Positions 24,677 to 36,369 are shown, counted from the first letter of the stretch. The stretch: DNA of 64,000 nt from Sipunculus nudus (GCA_026874595.1 CM049317.1:54147618-54211617), one strand, 5' to 3'. Notes: generated from the sequence alone by a model not told the origin. Numbers and translations are program-made.

Positions 24677-27254
24677 ACCCATTATGAAATAAGGGATGCT
24701 CATATATGTACATAAAAGCTTTCGGAGGCTTTGTTTGAATGGCTGTTTATCCGGGCATTATTCAACCACCGTAAGAATACTCGAGAATCTCTTTCTAATG
24801 GCACGGTATTTTCAACTGAAGAAAGAAGACTTTTGGAAATGCTTACAAAGCATACCTGGTGTTTACCAATAAAGATATTTGACAGTTAATACTTGATGAC
24901 AACTGACAGACAGACAGACATACTGACGAACTAACAGAGTGGAAAAAACTAACTCAATCAATTGATAACGAAGAAGAAGAGGAAGAAAATAAACCACATA
25001 CAGCTTCAAGAAATTGTTGAGACCAGATCACATGACCAAGGTATGAAGAGACCCAGAGGAAGAAAAAAAGCTACTGTTTATGTTATTAAGGTTTGTAGTT
25101 TGGAGATATGTCCAAACAAATATGTTGTAGTGGTTCAATTGCAGCGCCCCATAGCGGTAATATCCCGAAAATGAATGCTTTATGTAAGACGCAAGAACCA
25201 GCACGCAGGAGAAATTGAGAACAACTGATAAACAGACAGACATACTGACAAAATGACACAAAATTTAGACCAGATGACTTAACTTGGTTTTGGACAAGAC
25301 TCAGAGTAAGACAAAAGGTTTAGGTGATACGGCCAAAAGATTATATGTTGTAATATTTTAAGTGCACCGCCCCTAATGGCTATTTTCTTAAAATGAAAAA
25401 TCGCTATCGAGATATTAGTCCAACACACAAGATGTAAAACTAAAGGATTCCTACAAAACTGTGGCTTGACTGCTAAATGTAAGACACAAGAACCAGCAAG
25501 AAGGCGAAAATGAGGACAACTGACAGACAGATAGACATACTGAAAAGCGACACAGGGTTGAGACAAGACGGCTAGACCATGTTATTGAGACGACACAGAG
25601 GAAGAAAATGGTCCTAATTTTATGAAGATAGGACCAATATTGACAAAGTTATGATCAAATAAAGTTTCGACGTTTTTTGATGACCTTGACCTTTGACCTA
25701 TGTTTACAAAAACAATAACGTAGAAGGACTTTTGATATTGATTTTCTATCAACCCTGTAAGTTTTAGATCGAGTGCTACAAAATTGTGGGCAGTAGAGTA
25801 CTGACAAACAAACACACAAACAGACTTACGCAACAGACCCATATACATGCAGAAATCTTCGAGTTCCGGCAAGCAATAAGTGGTCATATATCGTTGATAA
25901 AGGTATTTATATAATTGTCTGCAAAAGAGTTCTCCCTTTGGTGCCTGGCGCGTTATTTTAGTTGCGCCGGACTCAACGTCTTTGGGACATAGCTCCCTAC
26001 GCTCTGAGTCCCAGACAAAGCTTGGAAAAAAAAAATAATCAACGAAACATTATTGCATCTAATTAACCTAAGCAGTGGCAAGCGGCCACAAAATTGTCTC
26101 GCCTGCAGGGGTTCCCCACAGCCACAAGGTATGCCCACTTGGCACCCTTTACAGTCAGAGTAAACATCATTCAGACACATGGATAATGTTACACCTGCTA
26201 TCGATGCATAATTATATGGCCCTTTTAGCACAGGCCACACAGTCCGTTGTCTTTAAAAACGGACTATCAGGCCCGATTGATTAGGCTTCTTCTAAAGAAA
26301 GATATTTTCTTGAATATTTGGTGAAGTAATTAGCATATATTGGTAATATTCGTGAATTTTATATACACATGTATATAATTTTTCTTCCAATCCTGAACTT
26401 TTATAATTCCTTATATGCAGTGTTTATATTTATTTTTTCTTTCCATCTGAGCTTCAAAAATTCCTAATATTTTTTTTTATAAAGGATAGGTCCTTTGCCT
26501 GTTGGAGTCACTGTCTATTAAATGAGAGTGAAGATATCAGTGTGATAAGAATGGTATGTTATTATTAAGCATTCTGGACTTCAGGTTTTTATGCACGGGG
26601 GTAGAAATAATTAAGAAGTAATATCCTGTGGTTAAAACATTAGAGCGAATCGCTGAGGTTCTATTTCGAGATTTCACCATTATGCCATTGAGGCACCGGC
26701 GGGGTTCAAACCGGGGTCCTTCAGCTTTGAAGTCCTACACTTAAACCGCTAGGCTTCGTCCTACCGCTAAACATTTCTAATATAAAATGCTCTTCACATG
26801 TTTTCGGCACCTTCAGTCCTTTTAAAATAGACCAGTACCTGTCTCATACATGGTATCGCCATGCATCAATGAGGATTAAATTAGGGAACAGATTTTTTTA
26901 AATGTTATTCTATTTGAAGATCGTCACCTATTTGTAAGCACATTTTGCATTTTAGTTAGACCAAACATTAAAAAGATTATAGAAAACTACTAACAAATTG
27001 ACACGTAATCCTTATGTCTCCATTAAACAAACAAATTCATAATTATTAAAAGAATCCTATATGAGATAAACCTAGTTCGAACCCTCTTAATATCATTTAT
27101 TTTCCACAGTTCCTACCCGGCTATGGAAATACATGTTTTATTTTAAAGCTAAAAGAAATTCTTAGTATAGCCAAACTTTTACCTTCAATGCTGCCCCACC
27201 AGCAAGAGCCACAAACACGGAAGCCAGGACCAGTAAAACTAGGCGGCGGGTCAT
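17902..27254 (-). CDS. Copy B: divergent but open BRICHOS-like proprotein gene
   Basis: Exons (minus strand): 27183-27254, 24452-24592, 23959-24069, 22037-22214, 19062-19318 and, less surely, 17902-17916. Exon 1 encodes MTRRLVLLVLASVFVALAGG. Exons 2, 3 and 4 have the family's exact lengths (141, 111, 178 nt) and phases. Exon 2 ends RNISNCRYMYEYST, with a cysteine where other copies have Ser; exon 3 has C-x6-C; exon 4 reads TVITGKINDLSVVSKLM then VGDYALYREEP. Exon 5 has the KEKR site and nine cysteines with a shorter third spacing (x4 rather than x8 in C). Exon 6 is a five-codon candidate (ELLV, stop) after a TTGTAAG acceptor; the following minus-strand sequence resembles the 3' UTR of copy D. 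About 257 codons. The introns are the longest in the cluster and hold a SINE and MITEs. Confidence 0.75.
17983..18036. repeat. (CT)n microsatellite in intron 5 of copy B
   Basis: Pure CT run. Confidence 0.95.
19547..19607. repeat. (AT)n microsatellite abutting Tigger-like terminus
   Basis: Pure AT run ending at the TA before CAGTGGAACC. Confidence 0.95.
19608..19800 (+). mobile_element. Tigger/pogo-like DNA transposon terminus
   Basis: CAGTGGAACCCCGCCTTGCG directly after a TA, followed by tandem TGCGACCACCCCA motifs, as in TcMar-Tigger ends. Related interior sequence (AATTACGACCACTTTG) appears near 20855, but no right terminus is visible. Confidence 0.5.
22453..22725 (+). mobile_element. 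tRNA-derived SINE, family 1, best copy
   Basis: A box around GTCGAGTGGTAAAACGC and B box GGCTTCGATCCCC spaced like a tRNA, then the shared body ending CTTAGCCTATTGAG. It sits in intron 3 of copy B, antisense to the gene. Confidence 0.65.
22856..23319. mobile_element. MITE with 14-bp terminal inverted repeats
   Basis: CAAGGCCACGATTA at 22856-22869 and its reverse complement at 23306-23319, with partial similarity extending a few bases outward. It is 464 bp and has no coding content. It sits in intron 3 of copy B. Confidence 0.6.
23500..23705 (-). repeat. Dispersed repeat of unknown family
   Basis: Minus-strand core GTCGTTTTTATTCAAAACGA with GGGCTCTGTGGGACGGCC. Also at 31950-32210 (minus; part of the duplicated copy B segment) and 57990-58200 (plus). 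Confidence 0.55.
24607..24673. repeat. (AT)n microsatellite next to copy B exon 2 acceptor
   Basis: Begins about 15 nt from the exon 2 acceptor, inside the branch point/polypyrimidine zone. Confidence 0.95.
26660..26765 (-). mobile_element. tRNA-like SINE head or tRNA relic
   Basis: On the minus strand, GCCTAGCGGTTTAAGTG (A-box-like) and GGTTTGAACCCC (B-box-like) in tRNA spacing. No good acceptor stem, so not called a functional tRNA. Confidence 0.35.
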
Positions 27255-27596
27255 TTTTCTGAAGCTTTGGATGCCTAATAAATCCGAGAAGGGAGAACAG
27301 GTTATTCGATCAGAAGCATGTAAAGTTAGTGTACATCAACATAAATGCATATACTATATCTCTAACCGAAATACCTAATTACCAAACTTTTACTTTTTTA
27401 TATTTGTTTCATCATGTTTCTTCTTCTTATAATAATGTATATCCCGTACTGCACATTCAATTAAGGAAAACATTTGCAATATATAACGTCACCTACCTTG
27501 GATTGGAACTGCTCGGCTCGGAATATGTGAGATTCTGCAGTTATGCTCTCCTTCATATAGCATATATAGCACGTTCTCTAGTGCACGGGAAAAGGA

Positions 27597-27765
27597 GGGC
27601 GTGTGGTAGTTAAGGTTTAACGATAACATATTGGTTTTATTTCTATGACAACAGCGTATTTTTTCTTCTGTGGTATACTCATCAGATCCATATCTTCAGA
27701 TTGGAATCGAAATTGGCATTAACGTCAGTTTGTATTATCTCTCTTATCGACGGATTTACACCTCA
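27597..27765 (-). promoter_or_regulatory. Conserved upstream block of copy B
   Basis: Same block as upstream of A, C and D, about 345 bp upstream of the copy B ATG. Confidence 0.4.
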
Positions 27766-27809
27766 ATTGTTAAGCAATCTATCGCTGCTTGTATGTTTCG
27801 GTTTCATTT

Positions 27810-27811
<2 letters not shown>

Positions 27812-27867
<56 letters not shown>
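27812..27867. repeat. (AT)n microsatellite upstream of copy B
   Basis: Pure AT run. Confidence 0.95.
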
Positions 27868-27871
<4 letters not shown>

Positions 27872-28052
27872 ATAATTTTAACTTTGTAAGCACTCCATAT
27901 ACGTAATATGGTAATAAAATTTCCCTGGTGGTCTCCTGTAGTCTTTCAGGCAGGGTCTATTTTATACGAATTATTTTTATATTACCTGAAGAAATATTGA
28001 TATTTATGAAAGAGGTGTATATCATTTGGAATTGTTAACATGCGACACCCTC

Positions 28053-28109
28053 TCTCGTTGGCCTGATAACGTCGGTTCTGGCCCAGGGCCAAGAATCAGA
28101 CCAACGAGA
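28053..28109. repeat. Conserved hairpin in dispersed upstream repeat
   Basis: TCTCGTTGGCCTGAT at 28053-28067 pairs with ATCAGACCAACGAGA at 28095-28109. Related hairpins at 30074-30129, 45071-45125 and, decayed, 56487-56570. Confidence 0.6.
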
Positions 28110-28179
28110 AAGTGTGATGCTTGTTTTAAATTTGAGACTTGATGCACGATGCGATTCCACTTTACCATTGGTCAGATTA

Positions 28180-28450
28180 CAGTATTTTTATCTGTGGCAA
28201 CCCTGGTGGTACATCTATTCGTATCTGTATGTTTGTCTGCGTTTAGAGTTAGACGAGGAAGTGTGATAACTTTTATTTTTACTTCCTTGATAGCAATTAA
28301 AACAAAAAAATATATATCGAAGGCAGCTTTCACAGCAACAAAAAATTTGTCACACTCCAAAACGAGACTTAGCTGTGCTTCCTGTGTTTGGCCAGGGAGG
28401 TTTCATACACATATCTATGTGTATCACTGTATGGAAAGTGTAATTTAATG
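28180..28450 (-). repeat. Dispersed exon-like repeat (LPRLT unit)
   Basis: Minus-strand frames LHFPYSDTHRYVYET and VITLPRLTLNADKHTDTNRC; interrupted by stops. Confidence 0.5.
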
Positions 28451-28711
28451 TACGATAAAAATAATATATATATACTTATCAGAAAAAAAAAGAAATCAAA
28501 ACTTGTCTTTATTGATTCGTGACGCCTGTCGATGCTTATCCAGATATAATTGTAGCTGCTAGCAATCATACCAATAGTATTATAAAGTAATTATTCTGGC
28601 AAAAGAATTTACCGGTGGAGAGCATAGCTAACGGCGTGGTTTAAAAGCCGAGACTTTACGAGATTACGACATTATGCTGTGTTCGTATCGGGGACAGCAA
28701 GTGAAAGACTA

Positions 28712-29057
28712 AAGCTACGTGTCCACTTATGCGGTACGGATACGGATACGGATGCGGATGCGGACACGTTTTAAATCGCGCATATGGAATAAAGAAGGAG
28801 TGTGTCCACTTATGCGGTGCGGAGTGCGTGCGGCCTGCGGAAACGGATACGTTTTTTGAAAACCGGACCATGTAGCCGCGGGTACGGAAACGCATGCGGA
28901 AACGCATGCGGAAACGCATGCGGAAAGTGCCATTTTGTAGAGGTGAAAGAGAATGAAAGACCTAAAAACGCACTGAAAAAAGTATCTAATGGACACACAA
29001 GCACAAAATATCCGCATACGTATACGCACCGCATCCGTACAAGTTGACACGCGGCTT
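28712..29057. mobile_element. MITE with subterminal GCGGAT-type repeats
   Basis: Ends AAGCTACGTGTCCACTTATG (left) and the inverse of AAGCCGCGTGTCAACTTGTA (right). The interior is rich in short inverted GGATACGG/CCGCATCC motifs, with a second nested left end at 28801. About 346 bp. Confidence 0.6.
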
Positions 29058-29278
29058 GACACTGATCCTATTGTCCTCGGGGCACAATAGGAAAAGTCGG
29101 GGTACACCTGCAATGCAAAAACTTAACAGGGGAAAGAGGTTTGTTGTTGTTTATTTTATTATTTATTACAAAGATAATTTTATCAGGATGCCCAGTCAGC
29201 ATAGTATGGTTCCTGGGTTCAGTGGACATTTCAGTTGTATACACATATGATATAAAAATACACGTATGCTATAAAAAT

Positions 29279-29279
<1 letters not shown>

Positions 29280-29352
<73 letters not shown>
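29280..29352. repeat. (AT)n microsatellite
   Basis: AT run with one TTT interruption, adjoining SINE family 2 tail. Confidence 0.95.
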
Positions 29353-29353
<1 letters not shown>

Positions 29354-29437
29354 CCACAGTCAGTGAACCGACTTTTCTGTGCATGCCATTCCCAACTATA
29401 TACAATAAACCAGTATGGCTAGTCTTACATCTATAAA
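29352..29437 (+). mobile_element. SINE family 2 tail fragment
   Basis: GTGAACCGACTTTTCTGTG ... CAGTATGGCTAGTCTTACATC, matching the tail at 55176-55240. Confidence 0.4.
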
Positions 29438-29589
29438 TAATATGAACGGACACCATATAAGGCCATTTGTTCTCCCTGATGCATGCAAAGTCGCCGTGTC
29501 GACACATGTTGTGGGATAGACTTTGACGTCACGACTGTGCCGTCACTTCGCGCTGGTTCCTCTAAAAGTGTTCAAACACACAGAGGGGA

Positions 29590-29669
29590 ATAGAAGCTGG
29601 CGAAGCAAAGTGGTTAAGACACCCGACCGGAATCGGAAGATTGGGTTCGATTCCCATCGTCAGTAAACC

Positions 29670-29672
<3 letters not shown>
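29590..29672 (+). mobile_element. tRNA-like SINE head, family 2
   Basis: GCAAAGTGGTTAAGAC and GGGTTCGATTCCC in tRNA-like spacing, then GTAAACCGAC as in the family-2 tail junction, followed by an (AT)n run. Confidence 0.45.

Positions 29673-29735
<63 letters not shown>
29673..29735. repeat. (AT)n microsatellite
   Basis: Pure AT run directly after the SINE head. Confidence 0.95.
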
Positions 29736-29738
<3 letters not shown>

Positions 29739-30339
29739 GGACAGGGGTTGGCATACACTGTATCTACTAACTCTGTATCAAGTATTTTCTTGTAAATATG
29801 GCGCTGTAGATTAACACGGTCCATTAACGGCTTGACCTGCATGATATGTTTACCCTGGCAAAAAGTAGTTTTACATCACGGGGTTCTTATGGAACGCTCA
29901 ATTATGACCAAAGTGAGTAGTTTTGGTTTATTGCTTGGCCTCAGGGGAAGGCTTTTGGTCTCATGTCGTCTTTCAAGCAGGTTCCGTCGTGTACGAATAA
30001 TTTTTATATAACATGAAGTTAAATATTGATATTTATGAAAGAGGTGTTGGGATTTTAAAAATGCGACATTCTCTCTCGCTGGTCTGATTTCACCAGTTCT
30101 TGCTCAATGCCAAGAATCAGATCAACGAGAATGGGTGACGTATGTTTAAAAGCTGAAGCGAAATGCACAATGCGATTCCACGGTCCCATAGGTCTGAATA
30201 AAGTTCTATTCTCTGCGCAAACCCTTGTAGAATCTTACTTAACACAGCAGCGGTTATGGGTAAGTTGGTCTGGTACGACTGTAGGATATATAATAATGTA
30301 TAGCCTGAGAAGCGTGCATGATCTCTACATGTAACATAG

Positions 30340-30600
30340 TATCAGGTTCACATTTATTCGTGTCTGTATGTTTGTCGGCGTTTTGTGTTAGCCGAGGAAG
30401 TTTGATAACATTTATTTATACTTCATTGACATTTTCGAGTCCAGGCAACAAATTATACATTTCTAGAATGATTTCATCTTTACTGTACTTCTTGTTGTTA
30501 GCAAGGAAAGTTTCATACACAAATCCATATTTATCTGTGTATGGAAAGTTTAGTCTTATGTACGACACATTATGTTTAATGTCCCTCATAGACAGTATTT
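30340..30600 (-). repeat. Dispersed exon-like repeat (LPRLT unit)
   Basis: Minus strand: LNFPYTDKYGFVYETFLA ... LLPGLENVNEV, one stop, then INVIKLPRLTQNADKHTD in the same frame. Confidence 0.5.
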
Positions 30601-31375
30601 GATTTGGCTGATTCGTGACCTGCCGAAGCAAATATAGATAAATTGTGGCTACAAGCTTTCAGACCAATAATATTAAAATATGATAAACGAATGATAAAAA
30701 AAAGTGAAAAAGGTTTAACTGTTATTAATCGTGGGAGGATAAATAGTCAGTGATGCACATATACAAATTAACTTTTTCAAGAAAACATGGCATGATAAGG
30801 AAGCCAAAGCAGTATGCATGTTCGTTGTAAAATTTCTTATGCCTTCATGATAGGAAATAGTTTTTCGGTTGAAGCTGAGATTCATTTTGCACGGCATGGG
30901 TGTCCGGCAAAACAAATTGCAACATGTAGTGATGTTTGCTTGGTTGGCATGGTGTCCTTGAGCGAATCAAAGAAAATATGCATGGTACTATACCGGTACA
31001 TATATTACATCTTTAGACACCCATTCCGGATTCTGTACATAAGGTATCTCAGCGTTAGTATTTTAGTGGCTGGTTCACGGAACATTTATTTAATCTAAGA
31101 TGTCAAATTAAATTATATCTTGGCCTTACGTTCGACCTTTCGGGATTACCCCTTACAATATACCGGTTAATTGGGTATGAATTTTCTCAAATGTCCTTCG
31201 TTTAAAATGTTAATGGTTTAATTATAATTCAAATAAAATAAAACACTCCCTGTCAGAATAAGATCAGTGATAATACTCTAATCATCGTTTTGTAACTGTA
31301 GGAAACATATCTTTCAGCAAACATGCGTATCAGCAAAGGCTTTTTGAGAGTGGACTTTGGTTTTAAAGTATACTG

Positions 31376-31500
31376 TAGCGGCCAGTTCAAGGCCGGTGGT
31401 TGTCTCCGTGGTCTCTGGTTTCGTCAACCCCTACCGACCACCAAACGCCACCATCTGAGCCATGTAGAGCGCCGGGATTAGCTATAATAACTTTTTGTAA
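31376..31500 (+). mobile_element. SINE family 1 body fragment
   Basis: CAGTTCAAGGCCGGTGG through GCCACCATCTGAGCCATG matches the body of the copy at 22453; head missing. Confidence 0.55.
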
Positions 31501-31949
31501 AAATCCTTAAAAAATAAACGGGTTTATATACACATGCTACCAGTTTTCAGCTATGTATGATAATCACTGGAAGGTTAGACGTAGCAAAGTTTTCTTGAAG
31601 GTGAAAACCTCCATATGACTTAGTTTTCTATTGCTATCGTGGATGACCACCTGCGGTCGGCAAAGAGTTGTCGTGCGACTGTTAGGTTTGAAACGGTTGT
31701 TTAGTGTTCTCGCGATTGCATTTTTGAACTTGAGGTTCTCCGTCGTATCCCATGGTGTGACTTTGCTACACTGCGCAGATTCAGACTCAGTGACCCACAA
31801 ACGTACGACTATGCTGTTTGTGGTTGTGGGCTTTAAAAATGCAGCCCCCAGTGACTCGTAGATTAATTCTAGTAAAGTTAGTAATTTAGTCTGTCCAAGT
31901 GTATTAAATAAGAATGTCAAGGCAAATTACATACACATGGGTTTTATGG

Positions 31950-32340
31950 TTAGGACTTCAGAAAATGAATAGTATTTTGGAAGCATGCGCATAAGAAATA
32001 TAAGCTGTAGGTGATTCCTTAAAATTTAAAAATTGTGATTTTAGTGAAGTAGTCCAGGCCATCCCGTAGTGCCCAATTAGAGGAGTCTCGTCTTGAGTAG
32101 AAACGACCTCTAGCGGAGTGGTTTGACTTTGCCAGAACATCAAATACTGTCTTCTTTAATCCTACCGCTTTGTCTGATTAAGAATAACTTAATGAACGAG
32201 TTAAAGGCTTCTTCAATGTATCATTAATTTATTGATGTTTTGAGACTTTTTATCTCTAGATCGCAATTATATTTACCCAAAAAGTGCAGTTCCGACAGAG
32301 AACTACAGCAATTTCCCATATACCGCGCCAACGACATGAC
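31950..32340 (-). repeat. Duplicated intron segment from copy B
   Basis: Matches 23500-23820 in order (dispersed repeat, then AAAAAGTGCAGTTCCGA and CGCGCCA), and continues into the orphan exon 3. Confidence 0.65.
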
Positions 32341-32433
32341 CATGGGTAGGTCGTTTATAATAAATTTTGCATTGAAATATTTTACGTTTTGTGAATACAA
32401 AACCTTCGTCCTCTAAAGCATGGGGTAGTATTG

Positions 32434-32440
<7 letters not shown>

Positions 32441-32505
<65 letters not shown>
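32441..32505. repeat. (AT)n microsatellite in duplicated copy B segment
   Basis: Absent at the paralogous site near 23920, so it arose after the duplication. Confidence 0.9.
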
Positions 32506-32508
<3 letters not shown>

Positions 32509-32555
32509 ACGAATGAACAGAGTTTGGGTCAGGTAATCCACTTACCGCGAAAGCC

Positions 32556-32947
32556 AACCAAAGAAGTATAAGCTCATCGAGCAGCTACAGGTTGCTGCGG
32601 TCAAGACCTCAGCCCTGTGCGCTCCTTAAGCATGTTCTCTGAGCCAACAGTCGCAGTGCCACGCCAAGCCAAGCAAGGAGCCATAGGGGCGCCCTCTTCT
32701 CTCCTGGGTTGAAGTCCTTGTTAGAAAGCTACAGCACCCACAGCCACAAAGCCCGAAGCAACCCGCATTCCCTCCACCGATCCCAGCAGCGGAGACCCAG
32801 CCATGCCATTCGATAGCCGAACTCGATCCTTGTGAACGACTTTACTTCGAGGACGCAAAGCCCTTTTACTTGCGATTTCGGTCATTTGGACCGTTTTAAC
32901 CAGTTTCCCAGTTGTGCAAGTTTACAAGTTTTTTCATCATCGGCAAG
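32556..32947. mobile_element. 392-bp insertion with 14-bp target-site duplication
   Basis: TTACCGCGAAAGCC occurs at 32542-32555 and again at 32948-32961, and the paralogous empty site in copy B (around 23953-23972) has the sequence once. The insert has no terminal inverted repeats and no poly(A). Its left end can be read on the plus strand as about 24 open codons (PKKYKLIEQLQVAAVKTSAL...) and a stop, so it may be the 3' part of a reverse-transcribed mRNA, but its family is unknown to me. Confidence 0.6.
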
Positions 32948-32951
32948 TTAC

Positions 32952-33062
32952 CGCGAAAGCCTGAACATCGATTTCCTCTTCTGCTGGGACCGGAAGAGAC
33001 TTGGTGTCAAAGTTACTCAAATGACATTCCTTGCTCGATGGGAAGCATCGTAAATCCCGGCC
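32952..33062 (-). pseudogene. Orphan BRICHOS exon 3 with destroyed acceptor
   Basis: Exactly 111 nt and fully open, nearly identical to copy B exon 3 (C-x6-C, LSNFDTKSLP). The acceptor CAG is CAT here, so it cannot be spliced in normally. Flanking intron sequence from about 31950 to 33075 also matches the copy B region 23500-24080, so this is a partial genomic duplication, not a retrocopy. No matching exons 2 or 4 were found beside it. Confidence 0.85.
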
Positions 33063-34160
33063 ATGAAAGATGTGTATTATCAGAGAACGAATATCAAAAA
33101 TTCTTTCCTCAGACACAGTGTACCAGCTACAAGGAGGATCTTGTTAAGCCGCAGTTACAGCGATGAAGGTCTTGAATGACTGCGCGAGGTGTGTATCATG
33201 ATGGGAAGTTTTTTTTTCCATCGGCTAAGTGGCTTTCTATTTTGGCTTTAGCCAGACTAATTTTAGTGTTTTTTTTCATTAGTAATCTAGAACATTTATT
33301 ATGTCAAATTGATTATATTGTGCCCTTACCTTTTACTGTTTAACCCTCCAACCAAATTGGGTAATAGTGCATGGAATTCTCTCCGGAGTCATTTTTAAGC
33401 CTGCTTGATATGATTCGATTCCAAATAAACACTCCCCTTTAGAATTAGGTCAGGAATAATATTCAAGCCGTACAGTCATGATAGGAGAAAATAAATTTGT
33501 AGTTTAATGTTTTCCTGTGAACAGGTAGCTTGCTGTTACTAAGTGCTTAAAATGGCATAGTAATCAAAACATAACAATATTAATACCTAATATGAAAATT
33601 ATAGAAAATGTAAAAATACAGTACCAGATTTTAAATATTATTTAACTTTTTGGTTCTTATATAAATTAAAAATACCATTTGAATTGATTTTTAGATACAG
33701 GCTTTTTTGCTAGATCTGCTACCTAAAATTGTCCTGGATTCTTCAAGTGTCCAATCTAAGATATACTGAAACATACATAAAAACATTATATGTATATGTG
33801 TGTGCATGCATGTGTGCCCAGCGGGTGTGCCAAATAATCATTTGTTTAAAGCTTGGACTGGCCTCCCTTCTTTACTTAACACTCACATAGAGGAAATCAC
33901 ATAAGACCTTAGGGCTTTTAGTTTATCTATCGTTTATTTCAGACAATACCCAGCGTCATTCGTTTCACAAATCATTAAGACAACTGTCGTTTGTAATTGG
34001 AATTACCATTCTCATCAGATGACCTGGGGCTGATTTTCGTCAGTTTCTGTGCTCTTAGACAGAGGTTTCTGCTTATCTTTATCTTAATCGCACAAACAGC
34101 ACACAAAGCACAAAAGCCACGAAATATTAAACAGAAAAGGGGAATCATCAAGCCTTCAAA

Positions 34161-34801
34161 CAGGTAAAAATGTAAACATGTTTTAAACACGCCTCGGACA
34201 GGTAAAAATGTAAACATGTTTTAAACACGCCTCGGACAGGTAAAAATGTAAACATGTTTTAAACACGCCTCAGACAGGTAAAAATGTAAACACGTTTTAA
34301 ACACGCCTCGGACAAGTAAAAATGTAAACAAGTTTTAAACACGCCTCGGACAGGTAAACATGTAAACATGTTTTAAACACGCCTCGGACAGGTATAAATG
34401 TAAACATGTTTTAAACATGCCTCGGACAGGTAAAACTGTAAACATGTTTTAAACACGCCTCGGACAGGTAAAAATGTAAACATGTTTTAAACACGCCTCG
34501 GACAGGTAAAAATGTAAACATGTTTTAAACACGCCTCAGACAGGTAAAAATGTAAACACGTTTTAAACACGCCTCGGACAGGTAAAAATGTAAACATGTT
34601 TTAAACACGCCTCAGACAGGTAAAAATGTAAACACGTTTTAAACACGCCTCGGACAGGTAAAAATGTAAACAAGTTTTAAACACGCCTCGGACAGGTAAA
34701 CATGTAAACATGTTTTAAACACGCCTCGGACAGGTAAACACGTTTGAAACACGCCTCAGACAGGTATATATGTAAACATGTTTTAAACACGCCTTGGACA
34801 A
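34161..34801. repeat. 38-bp minisatellite, about 17 copies
   Basis: CAGGTAAAAATGTAAACATG followed by TTTTAAACACGCCTCGGA, head to tail with no spacers. Confidence 0.9.
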
Positions 34802-35250
34802 GTTTAGATGTTTCAACAACAACCAGAGTGACTATAAACTAATGTTGTACGACTAAGTCGCATATTTTTGTACGAGTGGTCTTGCGTTCATATGCGAGGG
34901 TTGCACGATTAGGAGCGATTGGCCTGAAGTCACAAATATCTGTCGTGCGACTGATTCCATGGTCGTACGAGTTGACGTAAGGCCATGTGATTACTCCTGT
35001 GATTGGATGAGACAGGTAGCACGATCATGCGATTGGTCTTGCGACTAAGAGAGGGTACCGGAGCAGCAGCCATTTTACCTCCTGGAATGCTGGGGACGTT
35101 TTGATGGTCATCTCCATAGTCTACCTATATATACCAAGAGGAGTAGTCGAATATAGTCTCACACGGTCTAAAGGCTCGGTTACAACCCGCTGCGGTCACC
35201 GCATACCGTAGAGTACCGTACTGTTTTTGGGACCGCAGGAATACTTAAAG

Positions 35251-36018
35251 CCTCGATCACAACCGGGATACGGTCGCCGTACGGCAAGTGTTTTGGGCTA
35301 TTCCGTGCGGTAGACGCATGGCAACCGTGCGTTTTTCAAAGGCCGCAAGGGCGCCGCAACGACATTAACTGACATTAGCGCAAGCGCTTAAGTTGATGCG
35401 GCGGCCGTGCGTCAGGCAGCCACCTACGGGCTCCGTACGGGCACCGTACAGTAGACGTACGGAGGTCGTAGGATGCCCGTGCGTTTTTTAACGCCTACTC
35501 GGCTACACGAGAGACGTACGGCGTACCTGCGGCTGTCGTAAGGGGTCTTTGCGGCTTCCGCAAGGTTAGCTTGCGGCGTCCGCAGGGTTAGCTTACTTTA
35601 CCGTGCGATGGCCGTAAGAATTAGTAAGACACCTTGCCGTTCCCGCACGTCGGCCTTTGCACGGTAAATTAAACTAACCCTGCGGACGCCGCAAGCTAAC
35701 CTTGCGGAAGCCGCAAAGACCCCTTACGACAGCCGCAGGTACACCGTACGTCTCTCGGGTAGCCGAGTAGGCATTAAAAACGCACGGGCATCCTACGACA
35801 TCCGTACGCCTACTGTACGGTGCCCGTACGGAGCCCGCGGGTAGCTGCCTGACGCACGGCCGCCGCATCAATTTTAGCGCTTGCGTTAATGTCAGTTACA
35901 GTCGTTGCGGAGTCCCTGCGGCCTTTAAAAAAAGCACGGTTGCCGTGCGTCAACCGCAAGGAATAAGCCCGAATTACTCGCCGTACGGCGACTGTATCCC
36001 GGTTGTGACCGAGGTTTT
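35251..36018. mobile_element. 0.77-kb foldback element
   Basis: Left arm 35251-35598 and right arm 35668-36018 are near-perfect inverted repeats of about 350 bp around a short spacer. They are GC-rich (many CCGTACGG/GCCGCAAG motifs) against an AT-rich background. Outer tips CCTCGATCACAACCGGGATA / its inverse. A partial related end lies at 35171-35235. Confidence 0.75.
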
Positions 36019-36369
36019 ACAATGGTAACACTACGTTGCAAGATGTGATGCAAACTGTCGGACAACTGTCGCAATGCTGGTCGTATCACAAATGCAACCA
36101 AACGCACCAATTATCTCAAATAACCGCGCGACGGTTTGCAACATTGTACAAAAGTGCGACCTAATGCGTGTGGTTGGATCGCATTCGAGCGTATCTGGAA
36201 TTTGAACATGTTCAAAAGTCTGACGCGATCAGTTACGACCACCCCACTGGTTCGCATGACCCTCTGCAATGACTGCGACAGCCAGCAAGACAACCAGCGA
36301 TTGCTCGTGCAAACCTGAAAAAAGTGTTGCAGGCGATCGTAAATTGCTCGTATCTTAATTGTCAAAGGG

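Noticed and set aside
24440-24715. Frames containing long (IY)n runs here and at a dozen other sites
   Set aside because: Translations of (AT)n microsatellites.
34161-34801. CRISPR-like regular array
   Set aside because: Units are directly adjacent with no unique spacers, and the genome is eukaryotic.
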